Assembly: GCF_000235365.1 (NCBI RefSeq)
Contig: NC_016453.1
Span: forward strand, 62,001-126,000
From: Eremothecium cymbalariae DBVPG#7215
Lineage: Eukaryota > Ascomycota > Saccharomycetes > Saccharomycetales > Saccharomycetaceae
DNA length: 64,000 nucleotides
Reading direction: 5' to 3'
Shown here: positions 55,299-64,000 of the stretch, one piece after another
How positions within the stretch are numbered: the first letter of the stretch is position 1
How the letters are laid out: each line of letters opens with the position of its first letter
Notes under the pieces: generated by a model
What the model saw: the letters and a program-made list of their open reading frames with translations, nothing else
What the model was told of the DNA's origin: nothing
Databases searched by the model: none
Translations under genes and position numbers: made by a program

Positions 55299-56180
55299 AT
55301 GTCGGTTCCAACAATGTCTTCAACGGCTTTGTTGACCGAACATTTAGAGTTTCCACCGGTATCGCTAGTCGACGATCTAATCAACAGTGTGAATGAGATC
55401 ATGTATAAATGCACGCAAGCGATGGAGACGTATTTGCAGCAACGTAGCGTAATTGGTGGGAGGGATTATACCGAGGAGATCAGAGTTGGTACGGCTAAGC
55501 TGGAAACTTTGCTGGAGAATGCTGTGGATAAGAATCTAGATCGATTGGAGCTGTATGTGTTACGGAACGTGTTGAGTTTGCCATCAGAGCTGATAGAAAA
55601 TGGGAGCTTCAGACTAGGCCATTATGAGGGGTTGGTGCTACACGAGGATATGGGAACTGAGATGGAGGAGCGGTTTGTAGCAGTTGAAAAAGCGTTTCAA
55701 GTTCATGAGATGTTGCGAGCGCGACTCGGGGAGACAAGGCGGGTTTATGAACGGACAGTGAAGTTCAAGAGACTGGTATTAAGGTTACTGGAGGGAGGGT
55801 TGAAAGGTAAGGAGGATAAGGATAATAATAGAAATTTGGAAGTTCTTTTGAACAGTCTAAAACCCGTGGACGAGACAATGCGGCTACTTGCGTCGCAACT
55901 GCGAGCTTTATATGTAGAGAACGAGAAGTTCTGTAGCTCAACAAGCATTGAGTTGCTATTGGAAAAATATTCGGGGTTACAGGACAGTGGTGCAACAAGG
56001 AGTGGCTATATTGATAACAGGACGAGGAGATTATTTGAGAATTTATTCCAGGAGGAGGCAGATGAGGAGGGTAGGGCTATCCCTCTTGGTGGAAGTCCGA
56101 CGGAGGAGGACCAGTCTACGATTTCGCAGGTCGATGACATCAATCATCCTGACTGGTCTGCAATCCAGAAATATACTTAG
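55299..56180 (+). CDS. MTW1: Kinetochore MIND-complex subunit Mtw1
   Basis: Mtw1 (Mis12) links the centromere to the outer kinetochore in the MIND complex with Nsl1, Nnf1 and Dsn1. The 293-residue protein (S. cerevisiae 289) opens MSVPTMSSTALLTEHLEFPPVSLVDDLINSVNEIMYKCTQAME, nearly identical to the yeast N-terminus, with two helical hairpins and coiled coil after it (LESLLENSVDKN-type block at ~65-90, LKPVDETM near 190). The tail is acidic. Start is the conserved ATG. It lies beside FUN19, as on chromosome I. Confidence 0.95.
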   Translation: MSVPTMSSTALLTEHLEFPPVSLVDDLINSVNEIMYKCTQAMETYLQQRSVIGGRDYTEEIRVGTAKLETLLENAVDKNLDRLELYVLRNVLSLPSELIENGSFRLGHYEGLVLHEDMGTEMEERFVAVEKAFQVHEMLRARLGETRRVYERTVKFKRLVLRLLEGGLKGKEDKDNNRNLEVLLNSLKPVDETMRLLASQLRALYVENEKFCSSTSIELLLEKYSGLQDSGATRSGYIDNRTRRLFENLFQEEADEEGRAIPLGGSPTEEDQSTISQVDDINHPDWSAIQKYT

Positions 56181-56578
56181 TTGCTGTTCAATCATATAAT
56201 ATTATTATCTTGATATATAATGAACAGACACCCTGGATTATAATGAAAAAAATATGTATGACATTACAGAAATAAAAAAAGCTGATTAAAAAGAAGACGT
56301 GATCGTAGAATGAAATGATGTTTTAGAAAACCGTAAACCCTTAGTTCCATGAGAAACAATGTACTGGTACCTAATATCTTATAGTAATAATAATAACAAT
56401 GATAACAATAAATGTGTGAGATGTTGTTATATAAATGATACAACCTTCTTTCCATAAAATATGCACCTATTATGCGCCTATAACAAAAAAAAACCCCAGG
56501 AAACCCAATTAAATAGAGGAAAAGAAGAAAAGTCCAAAAAGTAGAATAAGTCAAACATCGCTAGAGGAGCAATATTGC
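56181..56578. other. Convergent MTW1/FUN19 3' region
   Basis: About 400 bases, AT-rich, with polyadenylation-like TATATA. No gene is seen. Confidence 0.5.
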
Positions 56579-57802
56579 TCATAGGTATTTGGCAAAATTG
56601 TCGTCATCCAACCAACCAATCTTTTCATATGCAGCAAACAACCTAGAAGCCTTGTTAACGTCGATGCGACAAGCCTTTTGAGCATCAGTCCTCCGAAAAG
56701 GCATGTCTTGTTTCAAACGGTGCACTTTTTCGCAGAACAATCTGCGCTTTGAGTCCAAATACAAATCACAGGGTAGCCGCAACGTTTGTGCCAAGACTAA
56801 TTCTGCGGGATGTAGTTTGTGTTTCAAGGGGTCATTGGACAAATCCATTGATGAACCCTTCCATTCAACCTTTAGACACTTATTGTTATTATTAGATGGT
56901 AGTGTAGATAACGGTGGAGAATAATCTGGGAGCTTCTCCCAACTCATATTGGGAACGTATGTGGGTGCAGAATGAACTTCTTTTGCAGAGGCCAAAGGCG
57001 AAGAGTGCAGTTGATGCTGGCCATGGTGTATATGCGACTTTTTGGGTTTGCGGTTTGCACGGGGTGAGGGTCTGGATGGAACTGGTACCGATGACATGTC
57101 TTCTATTTCTCCAGCAGCATTAACGGCATTTTTAGTAACGCGCCTTGTTCTGTACACCTTATCAAAGTCAGATCCAGAAGCATACGTCTTACTGTACTTG
57201 GCAGACCTCCGAGCCACAACACTAGAGCTAGACGCTGGCTGGCGTTTTGGTCTTGTCAAACCACCATTACCGTACCCCATGAGACGGTACTGTGAAAGGA
57301 ATCCGTGTGTCGCATAACGGTACCGTTTTGTAGTCATTCCAGTAGTCCAACTTGGCGTCACTACAATTTCACCGCACCCAGCACTGACCTGCTCAGCATC
57401 ATCCAACCCCCTTAGATTTGTGTTCTTTTGCATGCCAACCCGATCCAAAGATACAGCATCGTGGCTTAAGCTCGCCCCTATCTCACCTTGATAGACCTTG
57501 GGCGATAATGGCGGCGAAGGAATCAGATTATTCTCATCTAGTGTCAAATCGATACTACCACTGCCCTCAATGTAAATGCCCCCATCACCAATAACAGGAA
57601 CCCCAGAAACCCCATCTGAACGCATCTGTGACTCCCCTTTCGCACCTCTGTGGCCCGACAATTCTCCATGACTACCACTGCCCCCCTTATTAAGCTCCGC
57701 CTGAACTTGCTGGTGGAGCATATTGAGTAACATCGTAGCTCCCTTCGAATGGATATGCCCATGTAATTGAGCCTGTTCTGGTTGTGGCGAGTTGAATTCC
57801 AT
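56579..57802 (-). CDS. FUN19: Fun19/YOR338W-type SWIRM-domain protein
   Basis: A 407-residue protein from the ATG at 57802 (the frame opens earlier at a TTG, which I ignore). The only clear domain is a C-terminal SWIRM domain (about 320-405: LHPAELVLAQTLRLPCDLYLDSKRRLFCEKVHRL, FRRTDAQKACRIDVNKASRLFAAYEKIGWLDDDNF), a helical module found in chromatin proteins. The rest is low-complexity with basic patches (RPKRQP, PRANRKPKKSH). S. cerevisiae has two copies, FUN19 and YOR338W, of unclear function. This is their single ancestor type. It continues the order KRE5-TEA1-YOR338W. Confidence 0.9.
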   Translation of the reverse strand: MEFNSPQPEQAQLHGHIHSKGATMLLNMLHQQVQAELNKGGSGSHGELSGHRGAKGESQMRSDGVSGVPVIGDGGIYIEGSGSIDLTLDENNLIPSPPLSPKVYQGEIGASLSHDAVSLDRVGMQKNTNLRGLDDAEQVSAGCGEIVVTPSWTTGMTTKRYRYATHGFLSQYRLMGYGNGGLTRPKRQPASSSSVVARRSAKYSKTYASGSDFDKVYRTRRVTKNAVNAAGEIEDMSSVPVPSRPSPRANRKPKKSHIHHGQHQLHSSPLASAKEVHSAPTYVPNMSWEKLPDYSPPLSTLPSNNNNKCLKVEWKGSSMDLSNDPLKHKLHPAELVLAQTLRLPCDLYLDSKRRLFCEKVHRLKQDMPFRRTDAQKACRIDVNKASRLFAAYEKIGWLDDDNFAKYL

Positions 57803-58609
57803 CTCTCGTCCTCTTAGACTCCACTTATCTCTCTTGTAATCTCTCCGTGTGTGACTAATCAAAAACTAATTCGCTGACTGATTACACCTTGTCTCTATCG
57901 CAACAGCTTCGAAAACCCCTCTCCTGCTACCAATTGTATTACTAACGATCTTCAACGTCTGAAATAACTCTTGCTGACCGAAATTTGTTGCCTGAGCACT
58001 ACAGTATATGAGACGAAATTTGACAAGTCTTGTTCAGGTTTTATAGATGATGAGATATATAATTAAACTGTCTAACAAAAAAAGAAATGAATTACAAAAA
58101 ACAAAAAGAAACACATTGCAGGTAGTACAATGGTACGCCCGCCTGTGATGTCAGACGCTAGCCACGCACTTGACACGCCAGGTCACAGCAGGCCTGTACA
58201 GATAAGGAAGGCTTGCTCTTTGTCTGTCGCTCGAGAGCTTTGGTCTGTGGTCGATAGAGGCATTGGACGGAGTGGCTATGCCTGCCATGCCTTAAGCACC
58301 AGTCCGAAGAGGGTCCTGATGGCTTTGAGCGTCGAGAGATGGGGATGACTCCCTAAACGTTTCTTTTGATGTGGATTTCGAGGTGTACAGATGTACGGTC
58401 TTACACGGAAATCGGCGTATTTTCTGGCACAGTGGTGCTGCAGCCTCTGCAGCAGTGAGGCCACAGCAGGTAAGGCGGATTTGTAATGTAAAGAGGGGAA
58501 ACATGATGAGATGATGTGAGAATAATGAGGTGCGAGAGGAAGTCTTCTGTTTCGACCACCGCAACATCAACCCCACCCACAAGATCTGAAGCTGCACATT
58601 CCACTCCCT
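57803..58609. other. FUN19 upstream region
   Basis: About 800 bases up to the C-terminal end of the decayed zinc-cluster gene. Short frames on both strands show no domain. Nothing specific is seen. Confidence 0.45.
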
Positions 58610-60521
58610 CTAAAATACCCCCTCCATCCATTCTGGGGCACCCAATAGTGCTACGAAATCATCACTTGATAAGATCGTTAATCTCATCGCCCAGTGAAAA
58701 GTCGTTCGTAGATTGAGGTTATTGGGTTTGAAATTTAAGTAAATGGTACTGATCATATCGGAGATGTGGGTAATCGATGTGGGTAAACTAGGTGTGCATA
58801 TTTTTCTTTTTATTATCCTTAGTATATTTGTAGGGTAGGTCAAAACTTGGGGCCAGTTGTTGGGAAAATCTGTTCAAAAAAGTCGCATTCCTGTGGAGCT
58901 GGGGAAAGACGGAGATGATCTGCTCGTCTGGAAGCATGCGTTGCAGCTTCGGATGCAACCGATAGCAAGCAGACAGCATAGTTTGTGGATATTATCTTAT
59001 TCAGGGACTTGAACCGCCGTTTGAAGTTTGCGAGCAGTGTTCTTAAGTCAGCGAGAATTTCAAGACAACGGTTTTCGACTCCGCACATTCCTCCATGAAG
59101 GGTCAGTGGAGTTGGAACACTCATGTCGGAGTACTTAGCACTAAGCAGATAAAATGGTCTGCATTATTGCGACCCGATGTCGCGTTCACTCTGGTTGAGT
59201 TCATTCGCCGCAGATTCTTGTGTAACCGATACTTTTGGATTGAGCTGGAAGCATCGTATCCAACCCTAATTGCTATCACTGAAGTACCATGAAAGTTGGT
59301 TATTCCAATTTCCTATTTTATAGAAAGCTAAGTAATAATGCTGAACGGTTGTAATTTTGGCACTGCATTGTTCGTCGAGTACCAGCTTTAGCAGTTTATC
59401 CTTGGCCAGTTAGTAGTAACCGTCACTTTTGTTTGCAAATCAGGACTCAAAGGGAGCCAATGACAGCCATTGCATAAATAGGCTCCTCGGAACAGTATTT
59501 GGAGTCTTCATAAGATAACGAGATCTGCAGTTAATTAGAACCAATCTAAACACCTTTTATCCGAAGTGAGATAGTGATATTCAAACACTGATCCTCTTTG
59601 TATTGACTTTCTAGATAATATTCGCTTTCACGGGTTGGTAACCTGCAGGACCTTGGGGATAGATGCTTCCCTTAGCAAGCTTATTTCCCCTTAAACTTCA
59701 AAGAATTCAACTGAAGAACAAAATATTGCAAAGAGACACGTAATATTGAGAGCGTTCAGAACCATTTGTTGTTGCTTTTGAATCATTGTTGCTTAACATC
59801 ATCCGAGGATCCATATTCAAGTCCTTAACTGAAACCCGAGCATTCGTGCTGTCAGGAGCAGCAACATGGTGTCTAGGAGGTTGGGCAACCTGAATAGCAT
59901 CGTTCTCCATCCAAATGGCTAATTTAAATTTGGCCATATTGCACCGAACACCTCATTTAATATTAGTTACTGCTGAAGTATTATCGCTGGTATGGGGCAG
60001 ATGCACATTTCAAGTCAGCCTCAGAACTACTCATATATGAAGCATAACCCCTTGCAACATATGCCAGCCCATTAGGTATTAATAAAGCTTCTTGACTGGG
60101 ACCTCTTCTCTCTATTGCTTATCCAGGTTCGGCAATTCCTTTACTTTATCCTCTAAATAAGCCGCATGGCTTTCCAGATCCCTAGCATAACTAATTCAGT
60201 ACTGTCTCCCTTCAGCTCCTCATCATTCATATTGCATTCGAGTCGTAATAGAACATGGATAACTTAAATTACATTTCTTGCGTCTTCGACTGGTTCTTAC
60301 ATGCAGACGCTTTTTACTGTTCGTTATAGTAGATTCCTTCTGGTCGATTCTTTCAGTCTCTCCCATCAACTTGCCATCAAAATTCTGTTTTAATGCACTT
60401 TTTGATGTTATTTCAGAATTAAAAAAACCTGATGAATTGATAATTGATTCCCAAATATGTCAGCGATGCATACTATGTTTGAAGAGTTTCTTCCCATTGA
60501 ATTATAGTCTGGTTCACTCAT
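58610..60521 (-). pseudogene. TEA1: Decayed zinc-cluster transcription factor gene, probably a TEA1 relic
   Basis: On the minus strand, pieces of one regulator follow in the right order, spread over three frames with many stops. N-terminal MSEPDYNSMG starts at 60521. At 60250-60300 is a zinc-cluster remnant, RTSRRRKKCNLSYPCS, with only two of six cysteines left. Near 60186 is the linker/coiled-coil piece ESHAAYLEDKVKELP. At 59266-59408 lies factor-domain sequence VQHYYLAFYKIGNWNNQLSW, then AIRVGYDASSS in another frame. At 58610-58843 is FHWAMRLTILSSDDFVALLG. KRE5, this relic and FUN19 are on one strand in the same order as S. cerevisiae KRE5-TEA1-YOR338W, hence the TEA1 call. The domain class is clear; the TEA1 identity is inferred from position. 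Confidence 0.75.
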
Positions 60522-60878
60522 ATCAGCTCAATCTAACAAACAAATAGATATTCATACACGGAAATATCCAGAGGCTTGCCTCATTTCGAGTCCTTAAAAT
60601 TAACATTAAATCAATTAAATTATGGATTATGCTACCTATATTGTATGATTCTATCATCAATATCGATTGGCGTTCACATGGGGATCGTCATTTCTCTGAT
60701 CTAACGGTTGAATCGTCGAATCTACAGAGCAATCTCGTAGTAAAAGATATAAACCGTTTTAATGGTTCAACATGAGAGTTCTAACAGTTAAAAGTACTTT
60801 ATTTAATTGAAATATCTTCTCCAAAGGGATCTATATAACCTGTATATATATTCTGCAGTTTAGGGAAGTTTAAAAGGT
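60522..60878. other. KRE5 3' region
   Basis: AT-rich spacer between KRE5 and the relic. No gene is seen. Confidence 0.45.
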
Positions 60879-63800
60879 TTATAATTCATCATGTTCGAAT
60901 TCTGGATCGTATAAATCAGAGTCTTGTCCAGTATTATAGTCGGAGTCAGTACCAGTGTCAGCGTCGGTTGACAAATCGTTATCTTGATCAAGTGAGGCAA
61001 AGAAAGCCTCGACATCCGCATCAAATTTTGAAATAAACTCCTTTTCAGGATGAGGAATGTTGAGGTCTTTATTAACCCTCAAAGTTCTGATAGGAAGAAT
61101 GAGCTGCAAACTATTGGCTAAATCTCCGTCAATGTTTAACAAGGAATTTATGTCAGATGATAGTCTTTGATAATGGATTCTCAAATAATGGCCTGCTTGT
61201 GTGTCACGATAACGGGCCATATCTACGACGAAGGTGGAACTAAAGTCATAAAACTTTAGGTTATTTTCCCCTAAGAATTTCTTCCAATAACCCTCTTCCC
61301 AATAGCCATTGCCACGATGCTGCTTCATTGTGAAGTAAGCCCTAGTTTTCAAGTTTTTCAGCGCTGCTAAATCAGGGGTATCAGTTTCTTTTAAAGACAA
61401 AATTATCAACTTGTTAATGTGATTATAAGGGAACATCACGTCCAAAAACATAATACGTGAAACATCCTGCCTTCTCTCAGAAAAGCGTTGGGGTCGGAGC
61501 CATACGGGCCATGCGTAAGTGATTCTGGAAAAGAGGACTCGTTGATCAGTATTCAGTTCCACAAATGTTAGAATTCGTTTCAATTCTATGCTTAATTCAG
61601 AAACATGGGACAACCAAAAATGGACACGCCCATTTGAGTCGAGATTTGAAAGTATTGTTAAAAGCTTTTGTTTGAACAAATACTCATCGCGCAAATCATG
61701 TATGGTGACATGAACGTTAATTTCGTTATCATATTCAAACAATTTTTGCCCCTTATGATTCTTAATTTTAGACTCTATCTTCACGACAACCCGGTGCGGC
61801 TTCAAGTCCACTACATCAAAGCTTTTTACTGGAACAAAATCTGGTTTAGCGTTGTTAGAAAATGATGAAACTGTAAAACTTTCATCACAACTACGAATCG
61901 TCAGATTCCGTTCGAAAGCAGGTAATGAGAATTGAGCATAACCAAAAGTAGTCATTGAGATAGCCCGGGAAAGAGGTATACCATATGGGTTCACAATTTC
62001 TAAACACACACCACCGACACCTTCAACAGTTGCTTTAGAGATTAGTTCATCTTGGAATACATGCGCCTGAACAATGATAGAAGAATTTTCAGCAGAAATA
62101 GTGGATGGTATGTCCCTGCTTACAAAAAATAAGTCATCTGCATCTTCAAATAAGTCATCAGTGGAATAAATTCGATGTATAGGCATAACAGCTAATGACT
62201 TGGTAGGCAAAAGCACTATATTCAAGTTTACAAAACTCAACGACTGAACAATATCAACCAGATGTAAAAACTTTTGGGATCTTTCTTCTAATGGGTCCAT
62301 TATAACGGTAATGTTAACCTCCGCATTTACATTTCCATTATAAATTACGGAAGGTAGCATTTTTTGATCAAAGAAGTCCAAAACATTCATACGAGGTAAA
62401 GTGGCTTCTGAAGTAAAATCTACACCATTGTTGAAAATATTTGCACCAACATAGAAGAGATAAGTTGCATATGAGGACAGTTGTTCGATGAAGTCCGGAT
62501 CAACTTTTTCATTAACCATTGTTGGTATGACTCCATTAAGGATATTCATTACATCAATAGTACGCCTAGACTCACGTTGAAGAATAGCATGCCATTGAGT
62601 GTTGGTTAGAACGTCGGAAGAATTAAAGTGAAAATATCTTCCATTAATTAAACAAAATGAATCTTGGGAAATCAAATCAAGTGGTAAATCTAAAAGCCAT
62701 TCACGTAAAGCATTTTTCACTGAGGGATCAGATTTAGCCTTGGAACTAGCCCTTTTCGAAATTTTTGTTAAGTATTCATATAGAATATTGTCATTTGAGG
62801 CAATCTTACCACAAAGTTCCTTCCATTTAGCACTTAACTCACCCTTATGGATTAATCTAATCCTCAAACCTTTCAATTCAATGTTGATCAAATTTATAAG
62901 CCTTTCAATGGCTTGTTTCGTGTTAAAATCATCTACCAAAGTAATCGTGTGCAAAATATTATAGGTTTTATCGCTGTTATACGTTACAACACGATCCTTT
63001 AAGGTTCCAAAAATACTATTGTTTGTAGTTGTATATATAGCATCTTCAAAAAAATCAGGGATTAATCTTTGGTCCCTATGAGTAAAAGACCGTGCATGTA
63101 GCACATCACGTACGTTTTCTGATTTAGACTTTTTTAAAGCTCTTTTCAAATACGTGACATCATGCTTTATAGTAGAAGCAACAAAATAGTTCCAGGAATT
63201 TTTTTTAAACGGATGTATTTGGCCATTAATTATAATAGAGTTATCAGTAATACGGAACTTTTGTAGGATTTCTTTCACTGAAGGAACTGATGCATCACTT
63301 GTAATATTGAAATCGTTAGCATTAAAGCTTTTCAAATAACTTTTTAAATCAGATAAATCTTGATCCTTTAATTTGTAGATATTTCTAACGTATTCATTCT
63401 CTTTCCCGCGATATAAAGGTAGCAAACCAATTCTCTGTGGATACCCCGATTCTACCACATTCAATGAACGATGTAATCCTGCCAGGATATCTTTGAAGTT
63501 TTGATCACGAAGATTATCAAAGTCAATAACAAAGACAATTTCGTTCCAGTTTTCTTTATATGCTGGTATTTCTCCAAACTCAGACTTCTCGTAAAAGACA
63601 CTTATGTCAGATGACAGATTTTTATATTGAGGATCTTCCTCCAGATTATTAAAGTAAATGACACTCTCACTAAATCCAGGGATTCGGTGAAAATCGTAGC
63701 GAACTGGCTGAAGATCTTGCAAGTTTAAAACACCAATTTGTGAGTATTTAGTCAGAAAATTCTTTGCATCATGTAGTCTTATGTCACTATTTTGAGACTG

Positions 63801-64000
63801 TAGAGTGCTCAAAACCCCTTTGATTTTCTTCCTCTCTGAAATAATAGCCATGATAAAAGACCATGGGTTGAGAGCAGTCAATTTCCATTGCTGGCCATTA
63901 ACATAAACACCAATTGAATCATAGGAGATACCATTTTCAATACACGCATCCAAAACTTCAGCTGCACTCTCCACATCTACCTCAATATTCGCCAGTTGTG
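60879..64000 (-). CDS. KRE5: Kre5, ER UGGT-like protein for beta-1,6-glucan (5' end off window)
   Basis: The frame is open to the right edge and encodes about 1039 C-terminal residues; S. cerevisiae Kre5 has 1365, so the signal peptide lies outside. The protein ends in the ER-retrieval signal HDEL after an acidic stretch. The first part has the thioredoxin-like layout of UDP-glucose:glycoprotein glucosyltransferases, and the last ~300 residues follow their catalytic region (FLDVMFPYNHINKLIILS, GYWEEGYWKKFLGENN, HYLRIHYQRLSSDINSLLNIDGDL). The acidic VDADQIVR that binds UDP-sugar reads LSLKETDTP here, so classical glucosyltransferase activity is unlikely, as thought for Kre5. In yeast it is needed for cell-wall beta-1,6-glucan. 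Confidence 0.93.
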   Translation of the reverse strand, partial: QLANIEVDVESAAEVLDACIENGISYDSIGVYVNGQQWKLTALNPWSFIMAIISERKKIKGVLSTLQSQNSDIRLHDAKNFLTKYSQIGVLNLQDLQPVRYDFHRIPGFSESVIYFNNLEEDPQYKNLSSDISVFYEKSEFGEIPAYKENWNEIVFVIDFDNLRDQNFKDILAGLHRSLNVVESGYPQRIGLLPLYRGKENEYVRNIYKLKDQDLSDLKSYLKSFNANDFNITSDASVPSVKEILQKFRITDNSIIINGQIHPFKKNSWNYFVASTIKHDVTYLKRALKKSKSENVRDVLHARSFTHRDQRLIPDFFEDAIYTTTNNSIFGTLKDRVVTYNSDKTYNILHTITLVDDFNTKQAIERLINLINIELKGLRIRLIHKGELSAKWKELCGKIASNDNILYEYLTKISKRASSKAKSDPSVKNALREWLLDLPLDLISQDSFCLINGRYFHFNSSDVLTNTQWHAILQRESRRTIDVMNILNGVIPTMVNEKVDPDFIEQLSSYATYLFYVGANIFNNGVDFTSEATLPRMNVLDFFDQKMLPSVIYNGNVNAEVNITVIMDPLEERSQKFLHLVDIVQSLSFVNLNIVLLPTKSLAVMPIHRIYSTDDLFEDADDLFFVSRDIPSTISAENSSIIVQAHVFQDELISKATVEGVGGVCLEIVNPYGIPLSRAISMTTFGYAQFSLPAFERNLTIRSCDESFTVSSFSNNAKPDFVPVKSFDVVDLKPHRVVVKIESKIKNHKGQKLFEYDNEINVHVTIHDLRDEYLFKQKLLTILSNLDSNGRVHFWLSHVSELSIELKRILTFVELNTDQRVLFSRITYAWPVWLRPQRFSERRQDVSRIMFLDVMFPYNHINKLIILSLKETDTPDLAALKNLKTRAYFTMKQHRGNGYWEEGYWKKFLGENNLKFYDFSSTFVVDMARYRDTQAGHYLRIHYQRLSSDINSLLNIDGDLANSLQLILPIRTLRVNKDLNIPHPEKEFISKFDADVEAFFASLDQDNDLSTDADTGTDSDYNTGQDSDLYDPEFEHDEL

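Noticed and set aside
57803..60878. Solo LTR or retrotransposon remnant as the explanation for the 3 kb gap
   Set aside because: No TGTTG...CAACA ends with a target duplication were found, and translation shows a zinc-cluster regulator instead.

Overview
The window is nuclear DNA of a budding yeast of the family Saccharomycetaceae that split off before the whole-genome duplication. Nearly every gene has a recognisable Saccharomyces cerevisiae counterpart. The order interleaves genes that S. cerevisiae keeps on chromosome I (CDC24, CLN3, CYC3, FUN12, RBG1, YAL037W, CDC19, MTW1, FUN19) with genes it keeps on chromosome XV (CIR2, GDS1, MSC6, SOG2, TFB6, MEK1, MNE1, CIN1, RPA43, RPA190, TYE7, REV1, TEA1, KRE5). 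Pairs that are duplicated in S. cerevisiae (CDC19/PYK2, FUN19/YOR338W, YAL037W/YOR342C) are single here. The single intron found has yeast-type signals (GTAAGT, TACTAAC, CAG). The genus cannot be named from the sequence; a Kluyveromyces/Lachancea/Eremothecium-like yeast is plausible.

Layout. 0-10 kb: end of CDC24, CIR2, GDS1, a JmjC/cupin-type dioxygenase gene with no S. cerevisiae counterpart that I recognise, then CLN3. 10.4-13.4 kb: a 3 kb gene-free region between the divergent CLN3 and MSC6. 13-28 kb: MSC6, CYC3, SOG2, TFB6, MEK1 (one intron), MNE1, CIN1. 28-41 kb: RNA polymerase I genes RPA43 and RPA190 flanking a zinc-cluster regulator and a divergent CAX-type cation/proton exchanger. 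41-48 kb: FUN12 (eIF5B), RBG1, a phosphatase-like gene (YAL037W family), and an elongator tRNA-Met. 48-58 kb: TYE7, REV1, pyruvate kinase, MTW1, FUN19. 58-64 kb: a heavily decayed zinc-cluster gene exactly where TEA1 is expected, then KRE5, which runs off the right edge.

Seven otherwise well-conserved genes (CLN3, MSC6, SOG2, CIN1, the CAX gene, RPA190, FUN12) are each split by one small frame break, most in or beside a short run of one base. RPA190 is essential in yeast, so most of these are probably errors in the sequence rather than biology. They are annotated as single genes with the break described. CLN3 is the case where a real truncation would matter, because it removes the C-terminal tail that controls protein stability.

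Functional themes: mitochondrial respiration (CIR2, CYC3, MSC6, MNE1), Pol I transcription and translation (RPA43, RPA190, FUN12, RBG1), with PAC and RRPE elements visible upstream of both Pol I genes, cell cycle and chromosomes (CLN3, MTW1, CIN1, MEK1), and glycolysis with its regulator (PYK1, TYE7).
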